From positions 1 through 60,828 of the forward strand of contig JAAYUD010000010.1 of NCBI GenBank assembly GCA_012517855.1: 60,828 nucleotides of DNA, read 5' to 3'. How positions within the stretch are numbered: position 1 is the stretch's first letter; the number at the start of each line of letters is the position of its first letter. The stretch is from Bacteroidales bacterium (GTDB lineage: Bacteria > Bacteroidota > Bacteroidia > Bacteroidales > Bacteroidaceae). The notes beneath the pieces were generated by a model, which did no database searches, was not told the DNA's origin, and worked only from the letters and a program-made list of their open reading frames with translations. Positions 27,778 to 40,265 of this stretch are shown here, one piece after another. The position numbers were made by a program, and so were the translations under genes.

Positions 27778-29190
27778 ATGAAAATGAATATTAAGAAACA
27801 ATTATATTTGCTTTTATCATTGATTGCTTTCCTGAGCAGTTGTAATTCAGATCCTGAATTATACACGTTGACGACTCCAAGCGATCGAATGCAAGTGAAA
27901 GCTTCGACTGATAGTTTGGTGCTTGAAAAAGCTTTTCAGGATCAGGAGGCTATCAAGTTTACGTGGAATGATGCGACTGATCGTGGCGCTGATACGCAGT
28001 TGACCTATTATTTTAGAATCTATATGTCTGATGTGAAGACGAATATCAGCGAATTGGTAAAGATACCCGACGGGCAACGTACTATTAGCTACACTCATCG
28101 TCAGATAAACGACTTGCTGTCTTCGTGGAATATTACTCCGGGGGATAAAGTAAACTTGGTGGGTGAAGTCATTGCCAAAGTGACTGCTTCGAAACAATAC
28201 ATGAAGCCCGAGACTTCTAAAACAGAGTTTAAAACAATTGGTTACGACCCTTCAGATATCATGTATATGATGGCTAAAACGTCTTCGGGACAGAATCTGA
28301 CTATTACCATGGAGACTACCAACGAAGATGGTGTCTATCATTGGGCAGGAGTGATTAATTCGGGAGAATTTTGGTTTTCATCAGATAAAACCAAAGGTTA
28401 TCCCGCTTATGTCAAGGGTGCCGACGATAATAGTCTTGTTTATTCGGATACCGGCGCCGGAAGTCATTTTACTTTATCGGACAAATCCATTGTGGATGTA
28501 ACGATCGATTTGAATAAAATGACTATTACATTGCTGCAAACTCCTATTATGTATATGGTGAGCTCGAATGGAGGTGCCGAAAGTGCTACTGAAATACCTA
28601 ATATTGATGTTAAGAACGGTTATTATCATTGGAGCGGTACTTTGCAGGCTGGAACGGAAATCAGATTTACTTCTGATGCGGTTCAAACGTGGCCGGCTTA
28701 TGTACCTGATCCGAATGATCCATCCAAACTTGTTGTCGGTCAATCTGGAGCTGCTATGCTGAAGGTGACACAAACAGCAAAATATGAAGTGGTCATTTCT
28801 TTGGTGGATAAGAAACTTATTTGTACCAGTATCTATAATCTACCTTACAATGGTATGTGGGCTGCTGGTAGTGCAGTGCCTGCGGGATGGGATAGTGGGC
28901 GTAATAGTTGTGCGTTTGCTCAAACTGATATCAAGAACCATCCTGAAATATGGACGTTGACAACAGCGATTACAGCAGGCAACGAGTTTAAAATCATTAC
29001 TGTACCCGGTCAATGGAATTATGAAATAATGCCTATCGCAGGAGGAGCCAATCCGATTAATTCGTGGGTGGATTGTGGCGTCCGAGGTGTAAATGTCTCG
29101 AGTGACAATAAATTTATTCCGCAATCGAGCGGTACTTGGACTATCAAGATGGATTTACACAATATGAAACTCACTATGGTGCAAGAATAA
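27778..29190 (+). CDS. SusE/SusF-like surface glycan-binding lipoprotein
   Basis: 470 aa. Lipobox FLSSC at about residue 22. An N-terminal SusE-type Ig domain (IKFTWNDATDRGADTQLTYY ... TISYTHRQINDLLSSWNITP, about 40-150) is followed by two repeated starch-binding-like modules that begin alike (DIMYMMAKTSSGQNLTITME; IMYMVSSNGGAESATEIPNI) and contain VYHWAGVINSGEFWFSSD and YYHWSGTLQAGTEIRFTSD. A C-terminal domain follows (WAAGSAVPAGWD). It has no catalytic motif. It should increase glycan capture at the cell surface. Which glycan it binds cannot be read from sequence. Confidence 0.88.
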   Translation: MKMNIKKQLYLLLSLIAFLSSCNSDPELYTLTTPSDRMQVKASTDSLVLEKAFQDQEAIKFTWNDATDRGADTQLTYYFRIYMSDVKTNISELVKIPDGQRTISYTHRQINDLLSSWNITPGDKVNLVGEVIAKVTASKQYMKPETSKTEFKTIGYDPSDIMYMMAKTSSGQNLTITMETTNEDGVYHWAGVINSGEFWFSSDKTKGYPAYVKGADDNSLVYSDTGAGSHFTLSDKSIVDVTIDLNKMTITLLQTPIMYMVSSNGGAESATEIPNIDVKNGYYHWSGTLQAGTEIRFTSDAVQTWPAYVPDPNDPSKLVVGQSGAAMLKVTQTAKYEVVISLVDKKLICTSIYNLPYNGMWAAGSAVPAGWDSGRNSCAFAQTDIKNHPEIWTLTTAITAGNEFKIITVPGQWNYEIMPIAGGANPINSWVDCGVRGVNVSSDNKFIPQSSGTWTIKMDLHNMKLTMVQE

Positions 29191-29221
29191 TTAATGTTTT
29201 TACTAATTTACTATTGAAACA

Positions 29222-30247
29222 ATGAAAAATTTAAATTTGAATATAAAGTCTACATTTCTGCTTGTATTGCTTGGTAGCCTGGTATGCTGTTCAAGTTCGA
29301 AAGATGATGGTGCACCGGTATTCGGTGGCCCTATATCAGCTACTTATACTAATCCAGTATATAAATCGGATGCTCCCGATCCTACTCTTATTCGGGGCAA
29401 GGACGGTTACTTTTATGCTTATACTACCGGTTCTGTGATTCATAAATCTCAAGATTTAGTGAATTGGACAGATGAAGGTGGAGCTTTTGATAATACTGTC
29501 TTTCCTTCTTTTTTGGCTGGTGGATCACTCTGGGCACCCGATGTACAATATGTTAATGGGAAATATGTGATGTACTATGTGTTGTCTAAGTGGGGCGAAA
29601 TATATCAGAATGGAATAGGGGTTGCTACTGCATTGAAACCCAGTGGCCCTTTTACCGATCTCGGTAGTATTTTGATCAGCAAGGATTGTGGCGTTCTGAA
29701 CAGTATTGATCCTTGTTATTATGAAGAAAACGGGCATAAGTATTTGTTTTGGGGTAGCTTTCAAGGTATCTATTATATAGAATTGACCGCAAATGGATTG
29801 AAGGTGAAGAGTGGAAGTACGCCGGTTAAAGTTGCTGGTACTGCTTTTGAAGGAACAATGATATATAAACGTAATAATTATTATTATCTATTTGCATCTA
29901 TAGGCTCTTGTTGTGATGGACTGAATTCAACATACACAACTGTTGTGGGACGCTCTGAATCTTTGTTTGGTCCCTATGTTAACAAAAATGGAGATGCGAT
30001 GCTGAATAATGCTTATACCAAGGTGATTGAAGCAAATGATGCTTTCAAAGGAACGGGACATAATTCCGAAATCATTACCGACGATAAAGGAGAAACATGG
30101 TTCCTATATCATGCTTATAGAGTTGTTGATGAAAAAGCGGGACGTTGTATGTTGCTTGATAAAATTAATTGGGTAGACGATTGGCCTGTAGTGAATGACG
30201 GGACACCTACAACGACTAAACAACAAGGTCCTTACTTTAAGAACTGA
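29222..30247 (+). CDS. GH43 lipoprotein, arabinanase/arabinofuranosidase-like
   Basis: 341 aa. Lipoprotein signal ending LVCC. Five-bladed propeller features in order: NPVYKSDAPDPTLIRGKDGY with the catalytic base Asp, the pKa-modulating Asp in SIDPCYYEENG, and the catalytic acid Glu in FEGTMIYKR. GHNSEIITDDKGETWFLYHA is typical of the arabinan-active side of GH43, so action on alpha-1,5-arabinan or arabinose side chains is likely but not certain. Being a lipoprotein next to SusE suggests a cell-surface enzyme. It is the only predicted surface hydrolase in this unit. Confidence 0.85.
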   Translation: MKNLNLNIKSTFLLVLLGSLVCCSSSKDDGAPVFGGPISATYTNPVYKSDAPDPTLIRGKDGYFYAYTTGSVIHKSQDLVNWTDEGGAFDNTVFPSFLAGGSLWAPDVQYVNGKYVMYYVLSKWGEIYQNGIGVATALKPSGPFTDLGSILISKDCGVLNSIDPCYYEENGHKYLFWGSFQGIYYIELTANGLKVKSGSTPVKVAGTAFEGTMIYKRNNYYYLFASIGSCCDGLNSTYTTVVGRSESLFGPYVNKNGDAMLNNAYTKVIEANDAFKGTGHNSEIITDDKGETWFLYHAYRVVDEKAGRCMLLDKINWVDDWPVVNDGTPTTTKQQGPYFKN

Positions 30248-30278
30248 TCGTATTGATAATTATTTTATATAAGAAAAA

Positions 30279-30716
30279 ATGAAAAATTCTATTCTTACTA
30301 TCATATTAGTTTTCGTTGTTGTCTGTGCATTTTATGCTTGCGATAATAATGGAGTAGGTCAACCGTTGGCTACTCATTTGAAAGTGGAGTCGAGTGAATA
30401 TAATGTAAATATAGGTGCCGTCGGTGTTGATACCACTGTAGCTACTGTGCGTTGGATAGATATGTCTTCTTCGTATATCTTAAGGCTGTCGAACACTAAA
30501 AATAGCAATCAGCTAATATTGTCCGATAAGAGCAAAGCTGCAGAAAATAATATCAGGGTGTTAACGTTCACCGACTCTCAGCTATTAGATTATATGAATC
30601 AGATGGTGTTGTCTGCCAATGATGCTGATACTTTGAATTTGAAAATAACTGGCATTCGGTCGGATGGTGTGGCAGATTCCGTATCTACGGCTATTAATGT
30701 ATCATTTTTAAAATAG
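30279..30716 (+). CDS. Small lipoprotein with a SusE-like domain
   Basis: 145 aa. Lipobox FYAC at residue 21 (DNNGVGQP follows). The rest is one Ig-like domain: TVRWIDMSSSYILRLSNTK, then FTDSQLLDYMNQMVLSANDA and a closing beta strand (STAINVSFLK). The order and spacing resemble the first domain of SusE proteins, as in the 27778 gene, without the binding modules. It is the last gene before a terminator. Function unknown; perhaps an accessory binding or scaffold protein on the outer membrane. Confidence 0.55.
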   Translation: MKNSILTIILVFVVVCAFYACDNNGVGQPLATHLKVESSEYNVNIGAVGVDTTVATVRWIDMSSSYILRLSNTKNSNQLILSDKSKAAENNIRVLTFTDSQLLDYMNQMVLSANDADTLNLKITGIRSDGVADSVSTAINVSFLK

Positions 30717-30747
30717 TTTTTACAGGTAAATAGATCGTTTAATGTCG

Positions 30748-30787
30748 GTATCCTTTACAGATGGTGAGTTTGTAAAGGATACTTTTT
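30748..30787 (+). terminator. Terminator after the susC-E/GH43 unit
   Basis: A perfect 12-bp stem, GTATCCTTTACA (30748-30759) with TGTAAAGGATAC (30771-30782), then TTTTT. It separates the binding/transport unit from the GH78-GH3 enzyme unit. The rest of the 383-bp gap (to 31099) is AT-rich, with only promoter-like motifs. Confidence 0.85.
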
Positions 30788-31005
30788 AAAGAACTTATAA
30801 AATGATGATTGAATAGATAGCCGGAATAGAACTGTTGCTTTCCTGTTAAATAGTGGGCAACATCTGGTGATATTATTTAAAAAAGGAGAAGATTGGTTTG
30901 CGTGTTAACTTACAGGATGAAGTAGGAAAAAACTATTAGAAAGTTAGATACAAATGCCGATTGATATTAAATTAATCTAATTTTTTAATAAATGTTAGTA
31001 ATTTG

Positions 31006-31026
31006 TATTTTTGCTGATTATCTTTG
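31006..31026 (+). promoter_or_regulatory. Candidate promoter(s) of the enzyme operon
   Basis: Two perfect -7 boxes in tandem, TATTTTTG (31006-31013) and TATCTTTG (31019-31026), 74-94 bp before the GH78 ATG. Neither has a clear TTTG at the right distance, so activation or another sigma may be needed. Confidence 0.45.
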
Positions 31027-31099
31027 TTACCTAACTGAAACTGTCATATCTAAGAGAGAAATATGTACAGTGAAAGATGAAAAACATTCTTAGAAAATC

Positions 31100-34000
31100 A
31101 TGAAAAATAAATCAATGTTGCTTGTCAAGAGATTTTTAATTATTGGTGTTCTGTCGTTTACCTCAAGTGCCATAATGTCGACTAATATTGTTCATCTTAC
31201 CACGGAGTTTATGAAAAATCCGATGGGGATTGATGTGTCGCATCCACGATTTGCCTGGCAGATGCAATCTGATACATACGGTGCCGCTCAAACGGCTTAT
31301 CGGATCGTTGTATCGTCTTCGCGTTCGGAACTTAACAATGGTTCGTATACTTTTGATACGGGGAAGGTCTATTCGTCTTCATCTGTAGGTATTGTTTATG
31401 GTGGCGATGCTCTTCGACCATCAACTCGCTATTATTGGAAAGTTACGGTATGGGATGAGAAAGGCAAGGTATTGCAGTCGGAACCTGATTGGTTTGAAAC
31501 CGGACTGCTGGATGCCGATTGGCGCGATGCCAAGTGGATAGGGTCGTCACAGTATATCTTGTCTAAATATAGAACTCCATTTGTAATAGATTATAATTTC
31601 CAATTAGAAAAGAAAAGCAGTAAGGCGGTCTTTGTGTTTGGAGCGAAAACGTCATCTAATTATTTAACTCTCAGTATTGATTTGAAAAATGGTGCTCGCT
31701 TGAATTTGGGGCATGTATATGGGACGTCTGTTGTGACTGATTATGAAGAGGATATTTCGTCTCTGATTCTTGAAAATAAAAAGACGGCAATTCATCATGT
31801 TCGTCTGTCGGTAATGGGGGGCGATAATTACGATATCGGTGTGGTAATAGATGGGCAGCCAGTGAAGTGCTCTAAAGCGAATAAAGACAATATTTATAAT
31901 TTTATGGTTAAGGGCATTACGCCTGCAGAATCAAATTCGAATTGCCGTCTCTATCAGATAGGTTATATTCAACCCAAAGGTGAGAACGTAGTTTACTCTA
32001 ATATTGAAGTCGGTGAACCGTTTTACAAACAAACTCTTTATTCTGATTCGGAAATTCATCACGTATTAGGTGACGGCGAAGTTCATTTGTGGCAACCTGG
32101 TTCAGATGTTTCGGCCCCTATGCTGCGGCGTTCTTTTTCTATTGCTAAAGCAATCAAACAAGCACGTTTGTATGCTACCTCAAAGGGCATTTATCAATTT
32201 TATATCAATGGTAAAACAGTAGGTGACGGATATTATAATCCCGGTTGGACCGATTATCGTTTTCGTATGATGTACAACACTTACGATGTCACTTCATTAT
32301 TATGTCAAGGCAGTAATGGGTTGGGAGTGATTCTCGGTGCGGGTTGGTACAGTGACGTGATTGGTTGGAGGCAAGATCAATACGGGCTTCGCCAATCGGC
32401 AATGGCCCTGCTGAAAATCGATTATGAAGATGGAACAACCGAATATGTGATGACCGATGGTCGTTGGAAGTGTTATGATAAAGGGCCGATTGAAGCTAAC
32501 AGCCTCTATAACGGTGAAGATTATAATGCACAGAAGGAAATCTCCGGATGGTCGGATGGTAACTTCGATGATTCTGGTTGGAAAACTGTACGTGTAGAGA
32601 ATATTTCTTCGGGTGAACCGAAATTGCGAGCCTATGTTGGCGGTATGATTCAGAACAATGTTACGCTTCGGCCGATATCTGTCAAGAAAGTGGGTAAGGC
32701 TTATATATATGATTTTGGTCAGAATATGGTAGGAGTGCCTCGCCTACTGAATATGAAAGGGAAGGCAGGACAACAAATCACTATACATTATGCAGAAATG
32801 CTTTATCCGGAGGTGATACCTGATAGTCCGGTAGAGCCCTATACGATTGATATGTATAAAGAGCGAAAGGGACAGATGTATTTGGATAATTATCGTTCGG
32901 CATTGTCTACCGATCATTATGTCTTTAGGGGAGATGCGAATGGAGAAACCTATCAGCCGCTGTTTACCTCGCATGGATTTCGTTATTTGTCTATTGAAGG
33001 TTTAGATGAGGCTTTACCTCTGACGTCTGTTGAAGGGATTGTTTTGGAATCGATAGGCAAACAAGGAAGTGATTATGAAACATCAAATACCGAGGTCAAT
33101 CGCTTGTTTCAAAATATTATCTGGGGACAAAGAGGTAATTTCTTATCCGTTCCGACCGATTGCCCCCAACGCGATGAACGCTTGGGATGGATGGGCGATG
33201 CACAAATCTTTGCCCGTTCGGCTACTTACAATATGAATACCGATCCTTTTTATACTCGCTGGTTATACACGCTTCGCGATGATCAAGGAATGAATGGCAG
33301 TTATAGTGATTATTATCCATGTTTAGGAACTTCCCCAGATGGGTTTGATATAAACGCTGCCAAAGGAGGATCCGGCGCTTGGGCAGATGCCGGCATTATT
33401 GTCCCCTGGCAAGTATATCAACAATATGGTGATGTCGGAATCTTGCAACAACACTATGAGTCGATGTGTCGATATATGGATTTTTTAGAGCGAAAAGCTG
33501 ATTGTTATATTTTGCCTGAGGGCGGATATGCCGACTGGGTGGCTCCGGTCTATACAAACAGTTCGCTTATAAATACGGCTTATTATGCTTATGATGCCCG
33601 AATGATGCAACAGATGGCTGAGGCTCTAGATAAGATAGATGATGCGGGGCGTTACGGCCGATTATTTGAGCGTATCAAAACATCTTTCAATAAGACATTT
33701 ATCGATAAAGAGGGATATACTGTTAGCCAAACCGATAAAGGGGTAGAGAAAATAAATACGCAGACTTCGTACGTATTGCCTTTACAGTTTGGACTGATTG
33801 ATGACAGTATCAAATCGAAGGTGGTACAGCACTTGGTGGATGCGGTAGAGTCTAATGGCAACAAATTGACTACTGGATTTCTGGGAACTCCTTATATCTG
33901 CTTGGTATTGTCTGATAATGGTCGTTCGGATGTTGCATATAAATTGTTTTTGCAAACCGAATACCCATCTTGGCTATTTCCTGTTCGCCAAGGTGCTACC

Positions 34001-34453
34001 ACGATGTGGGAACGTTGGAATTCATATACTGTAAAAAACGGTTTCGGCCCGGTTAGTATGAACTCGTTCAATCATTATGCTTATGGTGCCATTGAAGAGT
34101 GGATGATGTCTCATAGTCTCGGTATTCAACGAGATGAAAAGAATCCTGGATATAAACATATTATCCTTCAACCCGAAATAGGAGAGGGACTTGACTATGC
34201 GAAAGGTGGTTTTGAATCAACGCAGGGCTATATTGCCAGTTGTTGGGAAAAGAAAGGCAAAGGTTATGTTTATAAGGTAACTGTTCCCTGCAACACGACT
34301 GCTACATTGTTCTTGCCGGTGATCAAACTGGCAGACGTGAAATTATTGAAAGGGAAAGAAGGTACATCGTTTATATCATATAAAAAAGGTAAAGTGCAAT
34401 ATGGATTGAAGTCGGGAACTTATGAGTTTGTTTTCACTTCTCTTGTACCTTGA
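31100..34453 (+). CDS. GH78 alpha-L-rhamnosidase (large)
   Basis: 1117 aa with a signal peptide. Domain order matches large GH78 enzymes: fibronectin-like start (NPMGIDVSHPRFAWQMQSDT), an inserted domain of about 160 residues (about 155-315), the N-domain YINGKTVGDGYYNPGWTDYR, the concanavalin-like domain (YDFGQNMVGVPRLL), then the (alpha/alpha)6 barrel with the signature DCPQRDERLGWMGDAQ holding catalytic acids, and FGPVSMNSFNHYAYGAIEEW. A C-terminal beta-sandwich closes. It removes alpha-L-rhamnose in the periplasm. First gene of the GH78-GH31-GH2-GH5-GH3 operon. Confidence 0.93.
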   Translation: MKNKSMLLVKRFLIIGVLSFTSSAIMSTNIVHLTTEFMKNPMGIDVSHPRFAWQMQSDTYGAAQTAYRIVVSSSRSELNNGSYTFDTGKVYSSSSVGIVYGGDALRPSTRYYWKVTVWDEKGKVLQSEPDWFETGLLDADWRDAKWIGSSQYILSKYRTPFVIDYNFQLEKKSSKAVFVFGAKTSSNYLTLSIDLKNGARLNLGHVYGTSVVTDYEEDISSLILENKKTAIHHVRLSVMGGDNYDIGVVIDGQPVKCSKANKDNIYNFMVKGITPAESNSNCRLYQIGYIQPKGENVVYSNIEVGEPFYKQTLYSDSEIHHVLGDGEVHLWQPGSDVSAPMLRRSFSIAKAIKQARLYATSKGIYQFYINGKTVGDGYYNPGWTDYRFRMMYNTYDVTSLLCQGSNGLGVILGAGWYSDVIGWRQDQYGLRQSAMALLKIDYEDGTTEYVMTDGRWKCYDKGPIEANSLYNGEDYNAQKEISGWSDGNFDDSGWKTVRVENISSGEPKLRAYVGGMIQNNVTLRPISVKKVGKAYIYDFGQNMVGVPRLLNMKGKAGQQITIHYAEMLYPEVIPDSPVEPYTIDMYKERKGQMYLDNYRSALSTDHYVFRGDANGETYQPLFTSHGFRYLSIEGLDEALPLTSVEGIVLESIGKQGSDYETSNTEVNRLFQNIIWGQRGNFLSVPTDCPQRDERLGWMGDAQIFARSATYNMNTDPFYTRWLYTLRDDQGMNGSYSDYYPCLGTSPDGFDINAAKGGSGAWADAGIIVPWQVYQQYGDVGILQQHYESMCRYMDFLERKADCYILPEGGYADWVAPVYTNSSLINTAYYAYDARMMQQMAEALDKIDDAGRYGRLFERIKTSFNKTFIDKEGYTVSQTDKGVEKINTQTSYVLPLQFGLIDDSIKSKVVQHLVDAVESNGNKLTTGFLGTPYICLVLSDNGRSDVAYKLFLQTEYPSWLFPVRQGATTMWERWNSYTVKNGFGPVSMNSFNHYAYGAIEEWMMSHSLGIQRDEKNPGYKHIILQPEIGEGLDYAKGGFESTQGYIASCWEKKGKGYVYKVTVPCNTTATLFLPVIKLADVKLLKGKEGTSFISYKKGKVQYGLKSGTYEFVFTSLVP

Positions 34454-34511
34454 AAAAATAGTCCGTGAAATTTGATCATTATTATAAATAACTTAAATTA
34501 GAAAAAATATC

Positions 34512-37046
34512 ATGCATAGAAATCGAATAAAATGGGTGGTGTGTTTATTGTGTCTATGGGTGGCAAGTATAAATTTGTCTGCTCAACAGAAGACATTGCC
34601 AAATGTAGCTTATCAAGATAGTAAAGTGCGAATTACAATGATAACGGAGGGGGTAGCACGCCTGGAATATGTGCCCGATGGTAAATTTGTAGATGATAAT
34701 TCGTTTGTTGCAGTCAACCGCAACTATCCTAAAGTCGATTATCAATTGAAGAATAGTGGAAAAACAGTGGAGATTCGTACCTCCAAAATGATTTTAAAAT
34801 ATAAAAAGAATACGGGCAAATTTACTGCCAATAATTTATCGATTACTTCTGTAAAGGGAAAAGGTGTTGTGCCATTTGCATGGAAGCTTGGATTGGCAGA
34901 CAACGGTAATTTGAAGGGAACTTATCGTACGCTGGATGGCTACAAGGGAAATATGCATTTGGGAGATAATAAGCCGATGCCTATTGAGGATGGTTTGCTC
35001 TCAACCAATGGATGGAAACTGATTGATGATTCTAAGAGCTATTTGTTTGATCACAGCGACTGGCCTTGGGTGATGGAACGTCCGGAGAAAGGACAGACCC
35101 AAGATTGGTATTTTATGGCTTACGGTCATAATTACAAATCAGCTTTAAAAGATTTCACTCTCTTTTCGGGTAAAGTACCTTTGCCTCCTCGTTATGCTTT
35201 TGGCTATTGGTGGTCACGCTACTGGAGCTATTCGGATGATGAAATTCGGAACTTGGTAAACAACTTTCATGCTTATGATATTCCTTTGGATGTGCTTGTT
35301 GTTGACATGGATTGGCATTATACGGAACCCGGTAAAGGAGGATGGACCGGTTATACATGGAACCGACGTTTATTTCCCGATCCCGATGGTTTCCTGAAAT
35401 ATCTTAAAAACAATAATCTGCAGATAACCTTGAATTTACATCCTGCCGATGGTGTTGCTTCTTACGAAACTCATTTTCCTGAGATGGCTCAATGGATGGG
35501 TGTAGATACGACTACTACAAAGGTAATTCCTTGGGAAGCATCGAATAAGAAATTTATGACAGGATGGTTTAATACCCAACTTCGTCCGATGGAAAAAGCC
35601 GGAGTCGATTTCTGGTGGCTCGACTGGCAGCAATGGCCGAACGATAAAAAGTTTACGGATCTTAGTAATACATGGTGGCTGAATTATACTGTTTTCACCG
35701 ATATGCAACGTAACCGTGATACTCGCCCCATGCTTTATCACCGTTGGGGAGGACTTGGCAATCATCGTTATCAGATAGGTTTCTCGGGAGATTCTTTTAT
35801 CTCATGGGAGAGTCTTGACTATCAACCTTATTATAATATGACGGCTTCGAATGTGCTTTATGGCTATTGGAGTCATGATATAGGTGGGCATATGGGAGTT
35901 GATCATATTGATCCCGAATTGTATGTCCGTTGGTTCCAGTTTGGAGCATTGAGCCCTATTCTTCGTACTCATTCAACAAAAAACTCTGGTCTGAATAAAG
36001 AACCTTGGGCTTTTGCTCAGCAATATATGGAGATTATTCGCAATACGGTACAAGGCCGTTATGAAATGGCTCCCTATATCTATGCAATGGCTCGTAAGGA
36101 TTATGATGATGCTCTCTCTCTTTGTCGTCCCATGTATTATGATTATCCGGAAAGTAAAGAAGCTTATGCCAATCGGAACGAATATATGTTTGGTGACAAT
36201 GTATTAGTATATCCGATTACCGCACCGATGAAGAATGGTAAGTCGACTTTGAATGTATGGCTTCCTGCAGGTAATGATTGGTATGAATGGCACACCGGAA
36301 CATTGTTGAAAGGTGGACAAACGATAGAACGTACTTTCCGTTTGGACGAATATCCTATTTATGTAAAAGCCGGCTCGATTTTGCCATTCTACAATAAGGA
36401 AGTAAAAAACTTGAAAAGTAATGATGAAGCGATCGAAGTAACGGTATTCCCCGGTATGAAGGGTAGCTTCGAAATGTATGAAGATAATGGAAATGATAAA
36501 GATTACGCCACTCAATATGCAACGACAAAACTGACGTCCGAGAAGATCGGTAATGTTTTGACTGTCAATATTGGTGCTCGTAAGGGTAGTTATCCTGATA
36601 TGCCTTCTAACCGCAATTTTAAGATCAAAGTATTGGCTTCGGCTGTACCGGAGACAGTAACGGTGGATGGAATGGAAGTGAAATCTGTATATGATGGTAA
36701 TGAATTGACGCTTTCGATCGACATTCCTCAAACGGATTGTAATCTAGCCAAAGTGGTTAAGGTGACTTATCCATCTGGAGCTCTCAATGTTGCCGATGGA
36801 CTATTAGGACAGATGCGTCATGTAAGAACTGCTGTCCTGAACTTGAAGCGTCAGGATGCTGGAATTGTTCTTAATGAGGGTGTCGGCTCTATGGAATCTA
36901 CCGGTATTGCTATCAGTTACTATCCGAATGAGTTTGAAAAGCGTATCGAAACATTCCGTAAGAACTTTACCAATATGGAGGAACTCTTAAAAGAGCAAAA
37001 GACTGACGAACAAAGAACTTCCGATTTCTTGAATATAGCAAAATAG
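34512..37046 (+). CDS. GH31 alpha-glycosidase
   Basis: 844 aa with a signal peptide (cut after INLSA). The barrel has FGYWWSRYWSYSDDEIRNLV, VVDMDWHY, the nucleophile Asp371 in WWLDWQQW, the acid/base Asp in GFSGDSFISWES, and WSHDIGGHMG; the C-terminal beta domains follow. GH31 retains configuration and includes alpha-glucosidases and alpha-xylosidases; no PA14 insert of xyloglucan alpha-xylosidases is seen. A C-terminal coil region after residue 760 (FRKNFTNMEELLKEQKTDEQ) is unusual for the family. Exact specificity is open. Confidence 0.9.
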   Translation: MHRNRIKWVVCLLCLWVASINLSAQQKTLPNVAYQDSKVRITMITEGVARLEYVPDGKFVDDNSFVAVNRNYPKVDYQLKNSGKTVEIRTSKMILKYKKNTGKFTANNLSITSVKGKGVVPFAWKLGLADNGNLKGTYRTLDGYKGNMHLGDNKPMPIEDGLLSTNGWKLIDDSKSYLFDHSDWPWVMERPEKGQTQDWYFMAYGHNYKSALKDFTLFSGKVPLPPRYAFGYWWSRYWSYSDDEIRNLVNNFHAYDIPLDVLVVDMDWHYTEPGKGGWTGYTWNRRLFPDPDGFLKYLKNNNLQITLNLHPADGVASYETHFPEMAQWMGVDTTTTKVIPWEASNKKFMTGWFNTQLRPMEKAGVDFWWLDWQQWPNDKKFTDLSNTWWLNYTVFTDMQRNRDTRPMLYHRWGGLGNHRYQIGFSGDSFISWESLDYQPYYNMTASNVLYGYWSHDIGGHMGVDHIDPELYVRWFQFGALSPILRTHSTKNSGLNKEPWAFAQQYMEIIRNTVQGRYEMAPYIYAMARKDYDDALSLCRPMYYDYPESKEAYANRNEYMFGDNVLVYPITAPMKNGKSTLNVWLPAGNDWYEWHTGTLLKGGQTIERTFRLDEYPIYVKAGSILPFYNKEVKNLKSNDEAIEVTVFPGMKGSFEMYEDNGNDKDYATQYATTKLTSEKIGNVLTVNIGARKGSYPDMPSNRNFKIKVLASAVPETVTVDGMEVKSVYDGNELTLSIDIPQTDCNLAKVVKVTYPSGALNVADGLLGQMRHVRTAVLNLKRQDAGIVLNEGVGSMESTGIAISYYPNEFEKRIETFRKNFTNMEELLKEQKTDEQRTSDFLNIAK

Positions 37047-37071
37047 AGGGATCGCTAGGGTGACTCTTTAG

Positions 37072-40188
<3,117 letters not shown>

Positions 40189-40265
40189 TTTATATAGTTT
40201 AATAGATCGAAATAAGACTTTTCTGTGATAGAGAAGTATTAGTATTACTTTTAAATTTGTATGTG

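Noticed and set aside
40252-40259. Internal promoter TAAATTTG before the GH5-like gene
   Set aside because: A -7 match alone, only seven bases from the ATG and with no -33; likely chance in AT-rich DNA inside an operon.
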